64,000 nt of DNA from Pseudomonas duriflava (GTDB lineage: Bacteria > Pseudomonadota > Gammaproteobacteria > Pseudomonadales > Pseudomonadaceae): the NCBI RefSeq assembly GCF_007830155.1, contig NZ_VLKY01000001.1, positions 248,001-312,000 on the forward strand, in the 5' to 3' direction. The notes beneath the pieces were generated by a model. It had not been told where the DNA came from, made no database searches, and worked only from the letters and a program-made list of their open reading frames with translations. Shown here piece after piece: positions 56,271 to 64,000 of this stretch (its first letter is position 1; the number at the start of each line of letters is the position of its first letter). Position numbers and translations under genes: made by a program.

Positions 56271-57242
56271 TTAAAGAGCCGAGCGCTTTTCAAACGCTTC
56301 GATTTTGGGCATGGCTTTGGCTAAAGCCTGTATAAATTCTTGTTGCAGCTCAGGGTCGTTATGTGTGAGCTCAATAAGGTTTTGTTCCAGTGTATTGGCT
56401 TCTTCATCAAGTCCTAACTCAACAAGGCGCTTGACGCGATGAACCCAGCGGGGCACATCATCTTCTTCAAGGTCATCATAAATCAGTTCATGGGCCTCGA
56501 GCAGTTTGCTGCGCAGGTTCCTACTGACGAGCAATGATTTGCTCGCCCAAGTATGATCCTGAGGGTCCTCGACATGAATCTCTAGTCGACCAATACGGCT
56601 AATGTCGTGCTCGGCAAAGGGCTCATCGAGAAGATTGAGGCGGAAGCCTCCGTTTTTGTCAGTCAGGAAGTCGTAAGTGCCCTTACCGGCCTTAACTGAA
56701 ACGGGGCGTTCGGCCCAGGGAAGGCTAGTATATTCCGTCCTTTGGTCCACTTGTTTCTCATCAATACTGGCCAGATTTTGTTCAGAACGGCCGTTCGACT
56801 CGACATTCATAAACGGATTTAGCCCATCGATTCCATACTGCACGAGTCCATGAGTCGCGCTGTTGGGCAGGTTGCCCAGCAGCGGAACATTAAGGATGTT
56901 CGCACTTATACCCATGACTAATGTCACGCCCCCTAGGGGAACTTCATAAAGTTCTCGCCAGAGTTGGTAAGGGGTATAGCGATCATAATGGCGCGTGACC
57001 TCGAACTGCGTCACTTCATAACGGTGCTGATCAAGAATCTTGACCCGGCGCTGTGGCAGTTCGAGTGCCTCTTTCTCTCTGGCATCGATTTGCAGCGTGT
57101 GCTCAACTAGCTTGCGATCGACACGTTCTTCATGTTCGCTGCGCTGAGGCAGCTGATTGGCGCAGCCGGGAAGTACCGTCACGCAGGCAAGCGTGACGGG
57201 CAGTAAGAAAGAGGCGTTTCGTAAAAACATGTCTTTGCTCAA
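56271..57242 (-). CDS. Conserved lipoprotein of unknown function
   Basis: 323 residues. A leader and lipobox are visible ([18 protein letters not shown]). The N-terminal half has charged segments and an unusual small-residue segment ([20 protein letters not shown]), and the C-terminal 100 residues are helical and acidic with repeated Glu/Leu. Overlaps the proS stop by 4 bases, so co-expressed. I recall a hypothetical gene at the same place in P. aeruginosa (PA0955). No named domain. Confidence 0.8.
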   Translation of the reverse strand: MSKDMFLRNASFLLPVTLACVTVLPGCANQLPQRSEHEERVDRKLVEHTLQIDAREKEALELPQRRVKILDQHRYEVTQFEVTRHYDRYTPYQLWRELYEVPLGGVTLVMGISANILNVPLLGNLPNSATHGLVQYGIDGLNPFMNVESNGRSEQNLASIDEKQVDQRTEYTSLPWAERPVSVKAGKGTYDFLTDKNGGFRLNLLDEPFAEHDISRIGRLEIHVEDPQDHTWASKSLLVSRNLRSKLLEAHELIYDDLEEDDVPRWVHRVKRLVELGLDEEANTLEQNLIELTHNDPELQQEFIQALAKAMPKIEAFEKRSAL

Positions 57243-58954
57243 CGATTGATGCGCGCTTCCAGGAATGGCAGCACTTCATCGATCGGCATGTTCTGACTCT
57301 CCTGATCGAGGCGACCTTTGTACTCTAGGACACCTTCGTTCAGGCCACGGTCACTCACGACGATACGATGAGGAATGCCGATCAATTCCATATCAGCAAA
57401 TTTGACGCCCGGGCTGGTCTTTTTGTCACGGTCATCAAGTAATACATCGAACCCTGCTGCCTGCAGACGTGCATATAGAGCGTCGGTGGCCTCCCGCACG
57501 CTGGGCGTCTCATACTTGAGCGGGACCAGGGCCACCTGGAAAGGAGCCAATGCTATAGGCCAGGTAATACCACGGTCATCATGGTTCTGCTCGATTGCTG
57601 CCGCCACAACACGAGACACGCCAATACCATAGCAACCCATGGTCAAGGTAACAGGTTTACCCTGTTCGCTCAGTACCGTCAGGTTCATGGCCTCGCTGTA
57701 CTTGGTGCCCAGCTGAAAAATATGGCCAACTTCAATGCCGCGCTTGATGACCAGAGTGCCTTTGCCGTCCGGGCTGGGATCACCTGCAACTACGTTACGT
57801 AGGTCTGCAACGTCTGGAAGAGGTAGGTCACGCTCCCAGTTCACGCCGAAGTAGTGCTTGTCATCGATGTTTGCGCCTGCAGCGAAGTCGCTCATCATGG
57901 CAACTGAGCGATCAATAATGCAGGGCATGGGCAGATTCAGCGGGCCGAGTGACCCTGGGCCGGCGCCAATAGCTTCACGTACCTCGGCTTCGCTGGCAAA
58001 TGTTAGCGGACTGGCTACCAGAGCTTGATTGCCTGCCTTGATTTCGTTGAGTTCATGATCACCACGAACAATTAGTGCTACTAACGTACCTTTCTCGACA
58101 CCATGCACAATCAGCGTTTTGATGGTTTTTTCAATGGGTAGCCCAAAGTTTTCTACCAGCGCAGCAATGGTTTTGGTGTCTGGCGTATCTACAAGGCGCA
58201 GCTCTTCTGTAGCAGGCCCCCGAGCGCGCTCTCGAGGTAATGCTTCGGCTTTCTCAATGTTAGCGGCGTACTCGGAGCTGTCGCTAAATACAATATCGTC
58301 TTCGCCGGAGCTTGCGAGTACATGGAACTCATGCGAGCCGCTGCCTCCGATTGAGCCGTTATCCGCTTCGACTGGGCGGAAGTTCAGGCCCAGGCGCGTA
58401 AAGATATTGCAGTATGCTTGGTACATCCGCTCGTAGGTTTGCTGGAGTGAATCCTGGGTCATATGGAAGGAGTAAGCGTCCTTCATAATGAACTCACGTC
58501 CGCGCATCAGGCCGAAACGGGGACGGATCTCATCACGGAATTTCGTCTGAATCTGGTACATATTGATAGGCAACTGCTTGTAGCTGTTGAGCTCATTGCG
58601 TGCCATATCGGTAATCACTTCTTCATGAGTTGGGCCTACGCAGAAGTCGCGCTGATGGCGGTCCTTAAGACGTAGTAGCTCCGGGCCGTATTGCTCCCAG
58701 CGGCCCGATTCCTGCCATAGCTCGGCAGGCTGAATGGCTGGCATCAATACCTCCAGAGCGCCAGCGGCATTCATTTCCTCGCGCACTACTGCTTCTACCT
58801 TGCGTAACACACGCAAGCCCAGTGGCAGCCAGGTATACAGTCCTGAAGCCAGCTTGCGGATCATTCCGGCGCGTAAGAGCAGTTGATGACTGATAACCAC
58901 TGCATCCGCAGGGGTTTCTTTAAGAGTAGAGAGCAGATACTGGCTTGTACGCAT
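57239..58954 (-). CDS. proS: Prolyl-tRNA synthetase, bacterial type
   Basis: 571 residues. Class II synthetase: motif 1 in [20 protein letters not shown], motif 2 in [20 protein letters not shown], motif 3 in [20 protein letters not shown]. The YbaK-like editing insertion (about 230-395) removes Ala-tRNA and is intact ([20 protein letters not shown]). A C-terminal anticodon domain ([20 protein letters not shown]) closes it. Start [20 protein letters not shown] is canonical. Confidence 0.97.
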   Translation of the reverse strand: MRTSQYLLSTLKETPADAVVISHQLLLRAGMIRKLASGLYTWLPLGLRVLRKVEAVVREEMNAAGALEVLMPAIQPAELWQESGRWEQYGPELLRLKDRHQRDFCVGPTHEEVITDMARNELNSYKQLPINMYQIQTKFRDEIRPRFGLMRGREFIMKDAYSFHMTQDSLQQTYERMYQAYCNIFTRLGLNFRPVEADNGSIGGSGSHEFHVLASSGEDDIVFSDSSEYAANIEKAEALPRERARGPATEELRLVDTPDTKTIAALVENFGLPIEKTIKTLIVHGVEKGTLVALIVRGDHELNEIKAGNQALVASPLTFASEAEVREAIGAGPGSLGPLNLPMPCIIDRSVAMMSDFAAGANIDDKHYFGVNWERDLPLPDVADLRNVVAGDPSPDGKGTLVIKRGIEVGHIFQLGTKYSEAMNLTVLSEQGKPVTLTMGCYGIGVSRVVAAAIEQNHDDRGITWPIALAPFQVALVPLKYETPSVREATDALYARLQAAGFDVLLDDRDKKTSPGVKFADMELIGIPHRIVVSDRGLNEGVLEYKGRLDQESQNMPIDEVLPFLEARINR

Positions 58955-59059
58955 GAGGACAGGTCTATTCTGATCGGCGAAAAAGGCATTGTACGGTGGG
59001 TTAGTCTAAACCGTATAGAACCGATAGATTTCTTATAAAACATATGTTTCTATCCATTG

Positions 59060-59093
59060 AATAAAAATACCCGGCAAGCCGGGTATTTTTATT
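59060..59093 (-). terminator. Terminator after oprD-like gene
   Basis: Long perfect inverted repeat (AATAAAAATACCCGGC / GCCGGGTATTTTTATT) with a 2-base centre, 16 bases beyond the porin stop. Because it is symmetrical it can act on both strands. The proS promoter lies in the same 154-base gap. Confidence 0.9.
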
Positions 59094-59108
59094 CATAAGC
59101 CTTTCTGC

Positions 59109-60407
59109 TTAGAGGATGCTTAATGGATATTCGATCATTAGGCGAGTTTGGTTGGTGTCGCCATCGGCATAGTCGCTGTTCCCACGATGAAATGCTTGAC
59201 GAAAGCGAAGAGAAAGGTCTTTGGCTGGTCCACTTTGAACGACATATCTAGCTTCTAGGTCGAGCTCATGATGCTTACCATTATTACCATAAAGATCAGC
59301 ATACGCTCCGCCATCAGCTTTAGTGCCGTCAGCATCCCAGCCTTTCACGTAGCGAGTCATAAAGCTTAAGCCTGGCGCGCCATATGTACTCATGTTTAAG
59401 TCATAGCGTGCTTGCCAAGATTTTTCGCTAGGACCATTGAAGTCAGAAACATGGATGGAATTGGCCAGGAAAATAGAGTCACCAGTACTAATTTCGTCGC
59501 CAGTCCCTATATAATCAAAAGGAGTGTCGCCTCTAACTTGTTGATAGGCAAGTGTGAAGGTATGAGCACTAACGGAGTAAGCTCCAGCTAAGGACCAAGT
59601 AGTGTTATTAATGTCGCCAGCTTCTTTACTGCCCTCATCAAGCGTACGGTAAATATTAATATCGAAGGTTAGTGCTTGATTGTTACTCAAAGGTAATGCG
59701 TAGTTAACATTGCCGTAGTATTGGCGCCAAATATCTTCAAATTCTGAGCCATATAGGCTGATGCTCATGTTGTCATTAACAGCATAGCTGCCGCCTAGAT
59801 AGTCAGCGCTTTTAGCATCAACTCCGGCATAGCCTGCGGTCAAGGGTTCGTGGTTACTTTGACCGCGAGGACCTGTAGTCGAAGTGAAGTGTCCAGCGTT
59901 TAGATCTAGACCTTCAATTTCACTGCTAATCAAGCTAAAACCGGTAGCGGTTTGAGGGAAAATACGAGAGCCGCCAACTGCAAAGACAGGAGCGGTAGGC
60001 GCCATTTGACCATATTTCAACACGGTATTAGATATACGCAATTTTACTGCGCCACCTACGTGACTCCAGTCATCAGCAGCGTCGCCGCCGTCACGAATAG
60101 GCACATTTCCTGCGCCACCCTGAACCTCATCAAGCTTAAGGCCAAGGTAGGCAAACAAGTCAACGCCAAATCCTACAGTTCCTTGAGTAAAGCCTGAATT
60201 GAAATCAGTTAATACTGCATGTGACCAGTCTCGACCGTCGCCAGCTCCATTTTTCCCATCATGATTAAAGTAATAATTACGGTTGATAAGAGTTAGGCTG
60301 CTGTCTTCGACGAAGCCTTTTGATTCTGACTGTTCGCTCGCTACTGCCATTTGAGTGGTCCCGGCAGCTACGGCCAGGGCAATAATGCTCCACTTCATCA
60401 CTTGCAT
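59109..60407 (-). CDS. OprD family outer membrane porin
   Basis: 432 residues. AAGGAGC lies 8 bases before the ATG at 60407; signal peptide MQVMKWSIIALAVAAGTTQM ending AVAS. OprD family patterns: GFVEDSSLTLINRNYYFNHD, RDWSHAVLTDFNSGFTQGTV GFGVDLFAYLGLKLD and RFRQAFHRGNSDYADGDTNQ near the end, with a C-terminal beta strand (TRLMIEYPLSIL). Eighteen-stranded channels for basic amino acids, peptides or carboxylates; the exact substrate is unknown. Its local codon use looks more AT-rich than the neighbours. Confidence 0.93.
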   Translation of the reverse strand: MQVMKWSIIALAVAAGTTQMAVASEQSESKGFVEDSSLTLINRNYYFNHDGKNGAGDGRDWSHAVLTDFNSGFTQGTVGFGVDLFAYLGLKLDEVQGGAGNVPIRDGGDAADDWSHVGGAVKLRISNTVLKYGQMAPTAPVFAVGGSRIFPQTATGFSLISSEIEGLDLNAGHFTSTTGPRGQSNHEPLTAGYAGVDAKSADYLGGSYAVNDNMSISLYGSEFEDIWRQYYGNVNYALPLSNNQALTFDINIYRTLDEGSKEAGDINNTTWSLAGAYSVSAHTFTLAYQQVRGDTPFDYIGTGDEISTGDSIFLANSIHVSDFNGPSEKSWQARYDLNMSTYGAPGLSFMTRYVKGWDADGTKADGGAYADLYGNNGKHHELDLEARYVVQSGPAKDLSLRFRQAFHRGNSDYADGDTNQTRLMIEYPLSIL

Positions 60408-60822
60408 TGTGATTGCTCCTTTGGATTGAAAATACTGCCATCGTTACACGTAGCAGGTTGTTCTTATTCGGCGCCACTTATAGCACCCAAGTACTTTTCT
60501 TGGAAAGTTCCCTTGTTTAGTTTAAGGCTATTCCATGGGTTACATGTATGTCCCGAATAGATATCGCCTTGTCTCATCCTCTTGGCGTAACAATTCCGGC
60601 ATACGAGTATCCCAGTTATTGAGCGAAAGCTTAGCAAGGAACGTGCACAAACGGTTTTTTGTAAAAAAGCAAAGAAACGCTGCCCTTATTCAGGCATTTT
60701 GAGCCTGTTTTAGGGCGACGCATGATCAGCGTAGTACAGTTGTGCCTTATTGTGGTGCGCTGCCGAGTTTTTAATGCTTACTGATGTAGCCTTCGCTAGC
60801 TTGTATTTTTACATGAGGTGTT
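60408..60822. other. Divergent region between porin and HIT genes
   Basis: 415 bases with no supported ORF. It carries the porin promoter (minus) and that of the HIT-slyX pair (plus). Direct inspection finds no terminator, tRNA or strong operator. The part from 60700 has ATTGTGG and TAGTACAG stretches that could be promoter elements but I cannot assign them. Confidence 0.4.
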
Positions 60823-61260
60823 ATGTTCAAGCTTGATAGTCGTCTTGAAAACGACACGGTTTCAATAGGTGAACTGCCGCTGTGTACGGTGCGGCTTATG
60901 AAGGATGCCAACTACCCTTGGGTAATACTCATTCCACGGGTGCCTGACGTTACTGAAGTTTTCGATCTGACGGTTGAGGATCAGGCTCAACTGATGCGGG
61001 AAATTTCTCTAGTGGCCAGCAAGTTGCGTGATTTAACCGTTGCCCGAAAAATGAATGTTGCAAACTTAGGGAACATAGTCGCCCAGTTGCACGTTCATGT
61101 TGTTGCTCGTTTCGAGACGGATGCTGCCTGGCCAGGACCTGTATGGGGGCAGGCTCCAGCGAAACCTTACCAGGTTGGAATGCTCGAACAATTAAAAGGC
61201 AAGCTTCAAGCGGTGCTAGCAGATGAGTTGAAAGAGGAGATACGTCATGATGAACGATGA
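60823..61260 (+). CDS. HIT-like domain protein
   Basis: 145 residues. NVANLGNIVAQLHVHVVARF aligns with the histidine triad, but only two of the three His are present (H-V-H-V-V), as in the HIT-like subfamily found at this locus. AWPGPVWGQAPAKPYQ is also typical of that group. Without the third His, hydrolase activity is doubtful. Overlaps slyX by 14 bases. Confidence 0.88.
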   Translation: MFKLDSRLENDTVSIGELPLCTVRLMKDANYPWVILIPRVPDVTEVFDLTVEDQAQLMREISLVASKLRDLTVARKMNVANLGNIVAQLHVHVVARFETDAAWPGPVWGQAPAKPYQVGMLEQLKGKLQAVLADELKEEIRHDER

Positions 61261-61453
61261 TCGAATCGCTGAGCTCGAAGTGCGCCAAGCTTTTCAAGAT
61301 GATCTGATCCAAACGTTGAACGATATTATTGTCGATCAACAAAAGCGCATCGAACGGCTGCAGTTGCAAGTAGAAGTACTAGCTCGCCGTCAGGCTGAAA
61401 TGGCCCTAGCTCAAGGAGGAGGTGACGACGAAGCGCCTCCTCCTCACTATTGA
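61247..61453 (+). CDS. slyX: SlyX family protein
   Basis: 68 residues. A coiled-coil heptad pattern runs through RIAELEVRQAFQDDLIQTLN DIIVDQQKRIERLQLQVEVL, ending in the PPPHY tail (EAPPPHY) shared by SlyX proteins. Role unknown. The start overlaps the HIT gene's end, so they are co-transcribed. Confidence 0.93.
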   Translation: MMNDDRIAELEVRQAFQDDLIQTLNDIIVDQQKRIERLQLQVEVLARRQAEMALAQGGGDDEAPPPHY

Positions 61454-61472
61454 TTAGCGTCTTTTCAAATGG

Positions 61473-61504
61473 GCCGGCCCATTTTACAGGGCCGGTCTGT
61501 TTTA
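61473..61504 (+). terminator. Probable terminator after slyX
   Basis: CCGGCCC / GGGCCGG stem with an 8-base loop, followed by TCTGTTTTA. It lies 20 bases after slyX and overlaps the end of the convergent cold-shock gene. Confidence 0.6.
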
Positions 61505-62155
61505 GTCGGAAAAGGAGAGAGTGACATCTTCGGCTTGCAGGCCCTTGTCTCTTTGAATAACGGAAAACTCTACGCGCTGACCTTCAACCAGAACCCGGTG
61601 CCCCTCTCCACGAATGGCGCGGAAGTGAACAAAGATATCCTCGCCCTGATCGCGAGAAATAAATCCGAATCCCTTAGACGTGTTGAACCACTTTACCGTA
61701 CCGATTTCCCTACCTTGCGCTAAGGGAGCGCTCAATGCTGAAGAGCGGGAAGGGGAATAGTGAGGGAGGGCGCCTGGGGCTTTGCTCTGACATATATCGA
61801 CGATATGAATCAGGGTTGCGATTGCTGCAATCAAAAGAATGATAGCGGTACTCGACGGCAGTCCGGGTATCGCATAGGTCGTAAATAGCGCCGTAGCTTG
61901 AAAAAGAATGGCGATTACGAGCAAGGTCAAGGAAAGCGTTTGCATAACGCTTTTTTTGCTTCCTTGCGGGGAGGGGGTAGATGCGAAGGTTAGTAAGCCA
62001 AGAAAAGCCATGTAAAGGGCTTCAGGGTGATGTAGGAAATGGGGTTTTTCTGCCTGTAAGGAGGAAGTCAAAGCTAACGAAAGGGCAGCGACACCCGATG
62101 CGATGTGAACAAATGTAAGTGTATTCAAAATGGTATCACCTTGGATAAAAAACAA
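61502..62155 (-). CDS. Membrane protein with C-terminal cold-shock domain
   Basis: 217 residues from the ATG at 62155; a TTG at 62128 with AAGGTGA upstream is an alternative start. Four hydrophobic segments ([72 protein letters not shown]) precede a linker and a complete CSD from about residue 150: [20 protein letters not shown] (RNP1), [10 protein letters not shown] (RNP2) and [19 protein letters not shown] single-stranded nucleic acid binder tethered to the membrane. Role unknown. Confidence 0.9.
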   Translation of the reverse strand: MFFIQGDTILNTLTFVHIASGVAALSLALTSSLQAEKPHFLHHPEALYMAFLGLLTFASTPSPQGSKKSVMQTLSLTLLVIAILFQATALFTTYAIPGLPSSTAIILLIAAIATLIHIVDICQSKAPGALPHYSPSRSSALSAPLAQGREIGTVKWFNTSKGFGFISRDQGEDIFVHFRAIRGEGHRVLVEGQRVEFSVIQRDKGLQAEDVTLSFSD

Positions 62156-62295
62156 GCTGATCGATGTTGTTGACCTTGATAGGGGCCTTTAATGTAGTCA
62201 GCTTATGTGCATAAGCACATGGTGTTATTTAACCGTAAAGGGGATGCCTTCTCAATCAATGCATTGCAAAGATCAAGTGTTGATTGTTTGTTACG

Positions 62296-62323
62296 AAAAA
62301 AAGCCCGGCTGGCCGGGCTTTTT
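62296..62323. terminator. Bidirectional terminator at dps end
   Basis: AAAAAAAGCCCGGC / GCCGGGCTTTTT, 2-base centre, 5 bases after the dps stop on the minus strand. Confidence 0.88.
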
Positions 62324-62327
62324 ACTA

Positions 62328-62798
62328 TCAATTAGCGAGCAGGCTGCGCAACATCCAAGCGGTCTTCTCATGGATCTGCATGCGCTGGGTTAGCAAGTCG
62401 GCAGTAGGCTCGTCGCTCGCTTTGTCAGCGGCAGGGAAAATGCCTCGAGCAGTGCGGATCACTGCTTCCTGTCCTTGTATGAGAAGACGGATCATATCTT
62501 GTGCGTCAGGAATGCCTTCCTCTTCTTTAATGCTGGAAAGCTTCGAATAGGCAGAGTATGTGCCAGGTGCCATAAAGCCCAGTGCTCGAATCCGCTCGGC
62601 GATATCGTCTACCGCTACTGCCAGTTCGGTATATTGAGTTTCGAACATGGTATGTAGAGTGTTGAACATAGGCCCTGTTACGTTCCAGTGAAAATTGTGG
62701 GTTTTCAGGTACAACGTGTAGGTATCTGCCAGCAGGCGGGACAAACCTTCGGCAATGGCGGCTCGATCCTGTTCGGTGATTCCAATATTGATTTCCAT
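62328..62798 (-). CDS. dps: Dps-like ferritin
   Basis: 156 residues from the ATG at 62798 with GGGGAGAG upstream; the frame to 62846 has no ribosome site. [20 protein letters not shown] with [20 protein letters not shown] supplies the ferroxidase His, Asp and Glu of the inter-subunit site. It stores iron and shields DNA during starvation and peroxide stress. The dps-aspS adjacency is as in P. aeruginosa. Confidence 0.95.
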   Translation of the reverse strand: MEINIGITEQDRAAIAEGLSRLLADTYTLYLKTHNFHWNVTGPMFNTLHTMFETQYTELAVAVDDIAERIRALGFMAPGTYSAYSKLSSIKEEEGIPDAQDMIRLLIQGQEAVIRTARGIFPAADKASDEPTADLLTQRMQIHEKTAWMLRSLLAN

Positions 62799-63118
62799 AC
62801 CACTCTCCCCTTGGACAGTCACATTGAGAAATTCAAAGACTAACATAAGCGCTTTTATAGCAGGTCAGGCATTGGAGGCAGGAGCTGTCGGCAAGTTCGA
62901 TGGAGCATGAACGGAGCTAATGAACTCCCACAGCCTGTCATGGTCCGGCTGCGCCATACTCTGCAAATGTTATAGAATCTTTCTTTTGCACAAGAAGCAT
63001 TTGGAAACGGCCTTGATGAGGTCTTTCACACCATGACGGAGTCCGCTGCCAGCACTCGTGAATCAGTGTGTATCCATATGCTTTTACATTCCGGACTGAA
63101 GAGAAGCGAAACACGACC

Positions 63119-64000
63119 ATGATGCGCAGCCATTATTGCGGCCAATTGAACGAGAGCCTGGACGGCCAGGAAGTCACTCTGTGTGGATGGGTTCACCGTC
63201 GGCGTGACCATGGAGGAGTGATTTTCCTGGATATACGTGATCGTGAAGGCCTGGCTCAGGTAGTGTTCGACCCAGATCGTGCCGAAACTTTTGCTAAGGC
63301 AGATCGTGTTCGCAGTGAATATGTGGTTAAGGTGAGCGGTAAGGTCCGGCTGCGTCCTGCTGGAGCTGTGAACCCGAACATGGCCTCCGGTGCGATCGAA
63401 GTGCTGGGGTATGATCTTGAAGTGCTTAACCAGGCAGAAACACCGCCGTTCCCGTTAGATGAATACTCCGATGTCGGTGAAGAAACGCGACTGCGTTACC
63501 GCTTCATTGATCTGCGTCGTCCGGAAATGGCTGCCAAACTCAAGCTGCGTTCCAATATTACCTCGAGTATTCGTCGTTATCTTGACGAACAAGGCTTCAT
63601 GGATGTTGAAACGCCAATCCTGACGCGTGCCACGCCTGAAGGTGCGCGTGACTATCTGGTTCCTAGTCGTACTCATCCTGGTAGTTTCTTCGCACTACCG
63701 CAGTCGCCCCAGCTTTTTAAGCAGCTGCTCATGGTGGCGGGCTTCGACCGCTATTACCAGATTGCCAAATGCTTCCGCGACGAGGACCTGCGCGCCGATC
63801 GTCAGCCAGAGTTTACTCAGATCGACATCGAGACCAGCTTCCTTGATGAGCAGGATATCATGGGGATTACGGAGGGCATGATTCGCTCCCTCTTTAAAGA
63901 AGTGCTGGATCTAGAGTTTGGTGATTTTCCGCACATGACTTTCGAAGAAGCCATGCGCCGCTACGGCTCCGACAAGCCGGATCTGCGGAACCCACTAGAG
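63119..64000 (+). CDS. aspS: Aspartyl-tRNA synthetase, C-terminus outside window
   Basis: Visible residues 1-294. Starts [20 protein letters not shown]; the first of two adjacent ATGs (63119) is taken by comparison with P. aeruginosa. The N-terminal OB-fold reads the anticodon ([20 protein letters not shown]). Class II motif 1 ([20 protein letters not shown]) and motif 2 ([20 protein letters not shown]) are present. [20 protein letters not shown] and the bacterial insertion domain start follow. Pseudomonas AspRS is known to be non-discriminating (Asp and Asn tRNA). Confidence 0.97.
   Translation, partial: MMRSHYCGQLNESLDGQEVTLCGWVHRRRDHGGVIFLDIRDREGLAQVVFDPDRAETFAKADRVRSEYVVKVSGKVRLRPAGAVNPNMASGAIEVLGYDLEVLNQAETPPFPLDEYSDVGEETRLRYRFIDLRRPEMAAKLKLRSNITSSIRRYLDEQGFMDVETPILTRATPEGARDYLVPSRTHPGSFFALPQSPQLFKQLLMVAGFDRYYQIAKCFRDEDLRADRQPEFTQIDIETSFLDEQDIMGITEGMIRSLFKEVLDLEFGDFPHMTFEEAMRRYGSDKPDLRNPLE

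Overview
The window looks like a chromosomal segment of a gamma-proteobacterium of the Pseudomonas group. Evidence: an MvaT-type H-NS protein, a DUF3509 protein, an OprD porin, and two gene orders I recall from P. aeruginosa PAO1: sbcB-mvaT-purU (PA4316-PA4314), and purN-purM-DUF2066-perM-hda-wrbA-arsC-yihY-tlpA-acyP-lipoprotein-proS-oprD-HIT-slyX-CSD-dps-aspS (PA0944-PA0963). By eye the base composition is moderate (mid-50s % GC), lower than most pseudomonads, so a low-GC lineage such as the P. luteola group is possible. That species guess is inference only. I see no rRNA, tRNA, CRISPR array, insertion sequence or prophage.

Layout. 1-2372: a minus-strand membrane-protein operon (RDD, SpoIIM-like, and a third protein cut by the window edge). 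2670-5927: sbcB, mvaT, purU and a small ORF. 5890-8760: an overlapping minus-strand trio (GT4 glycosyltransferase, DUF2334 deacetylase-like protein, UPF0104 membrane protein). 9026-13439: an aldo/keto reductase downstream of a broken MASE1-PAS-GGDEF-EAL gene. 13685-15477: leuA with a candidate leucine leader peptide. 15624-18132: a copper-handling cluster (DUF2946, PCu(A)C chaperone, PepSY protein). 18917-26819: an AmiC/AmiR-type regulated amide operon with its own leader, a dipeptide-type ABC transporter and an acetamidase/formamidase. 26854-27356: a LexA box and an orphan UmuD-like protein. 27358-42991: single metabolic, transport and stress genes, including a second LexA box at 41319 with a small SOS gene. 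43281-47004: a three-subunit molybdenum aldehyde oxidoreductase. 47060-64000: the conserved purN/purM to aspS block.

Most notable points. (1) The amiC-amiR-like genes come first in their own operon, behind a leader that ends in an intrinsic terminator. The terminator's 5' arm is shared with a small hexaloop hairpin, as expected of an ANTAR antitermination target. The operon pairs this control with an Opp/Dpp-type transporter and FmdA-type amidase, a combination I do not recognise. (2) An orphan UmuD-like protein under a LexA box has Arg where the catalytic Lys should be. (3) A second SOS gene appears frameshifted in a GGG run. (4) A c-di-GMP enzyme is split by an in-frame amber codon exactly at the Q of the canonical LYAQPIV junction, and seems frameshifted in its first membrane segment too.

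Start codons were chosen from Shine-Dalgarno spacing, signal peptides and overlap with upstream genes, so several genes are shorter here than their longest open frame.
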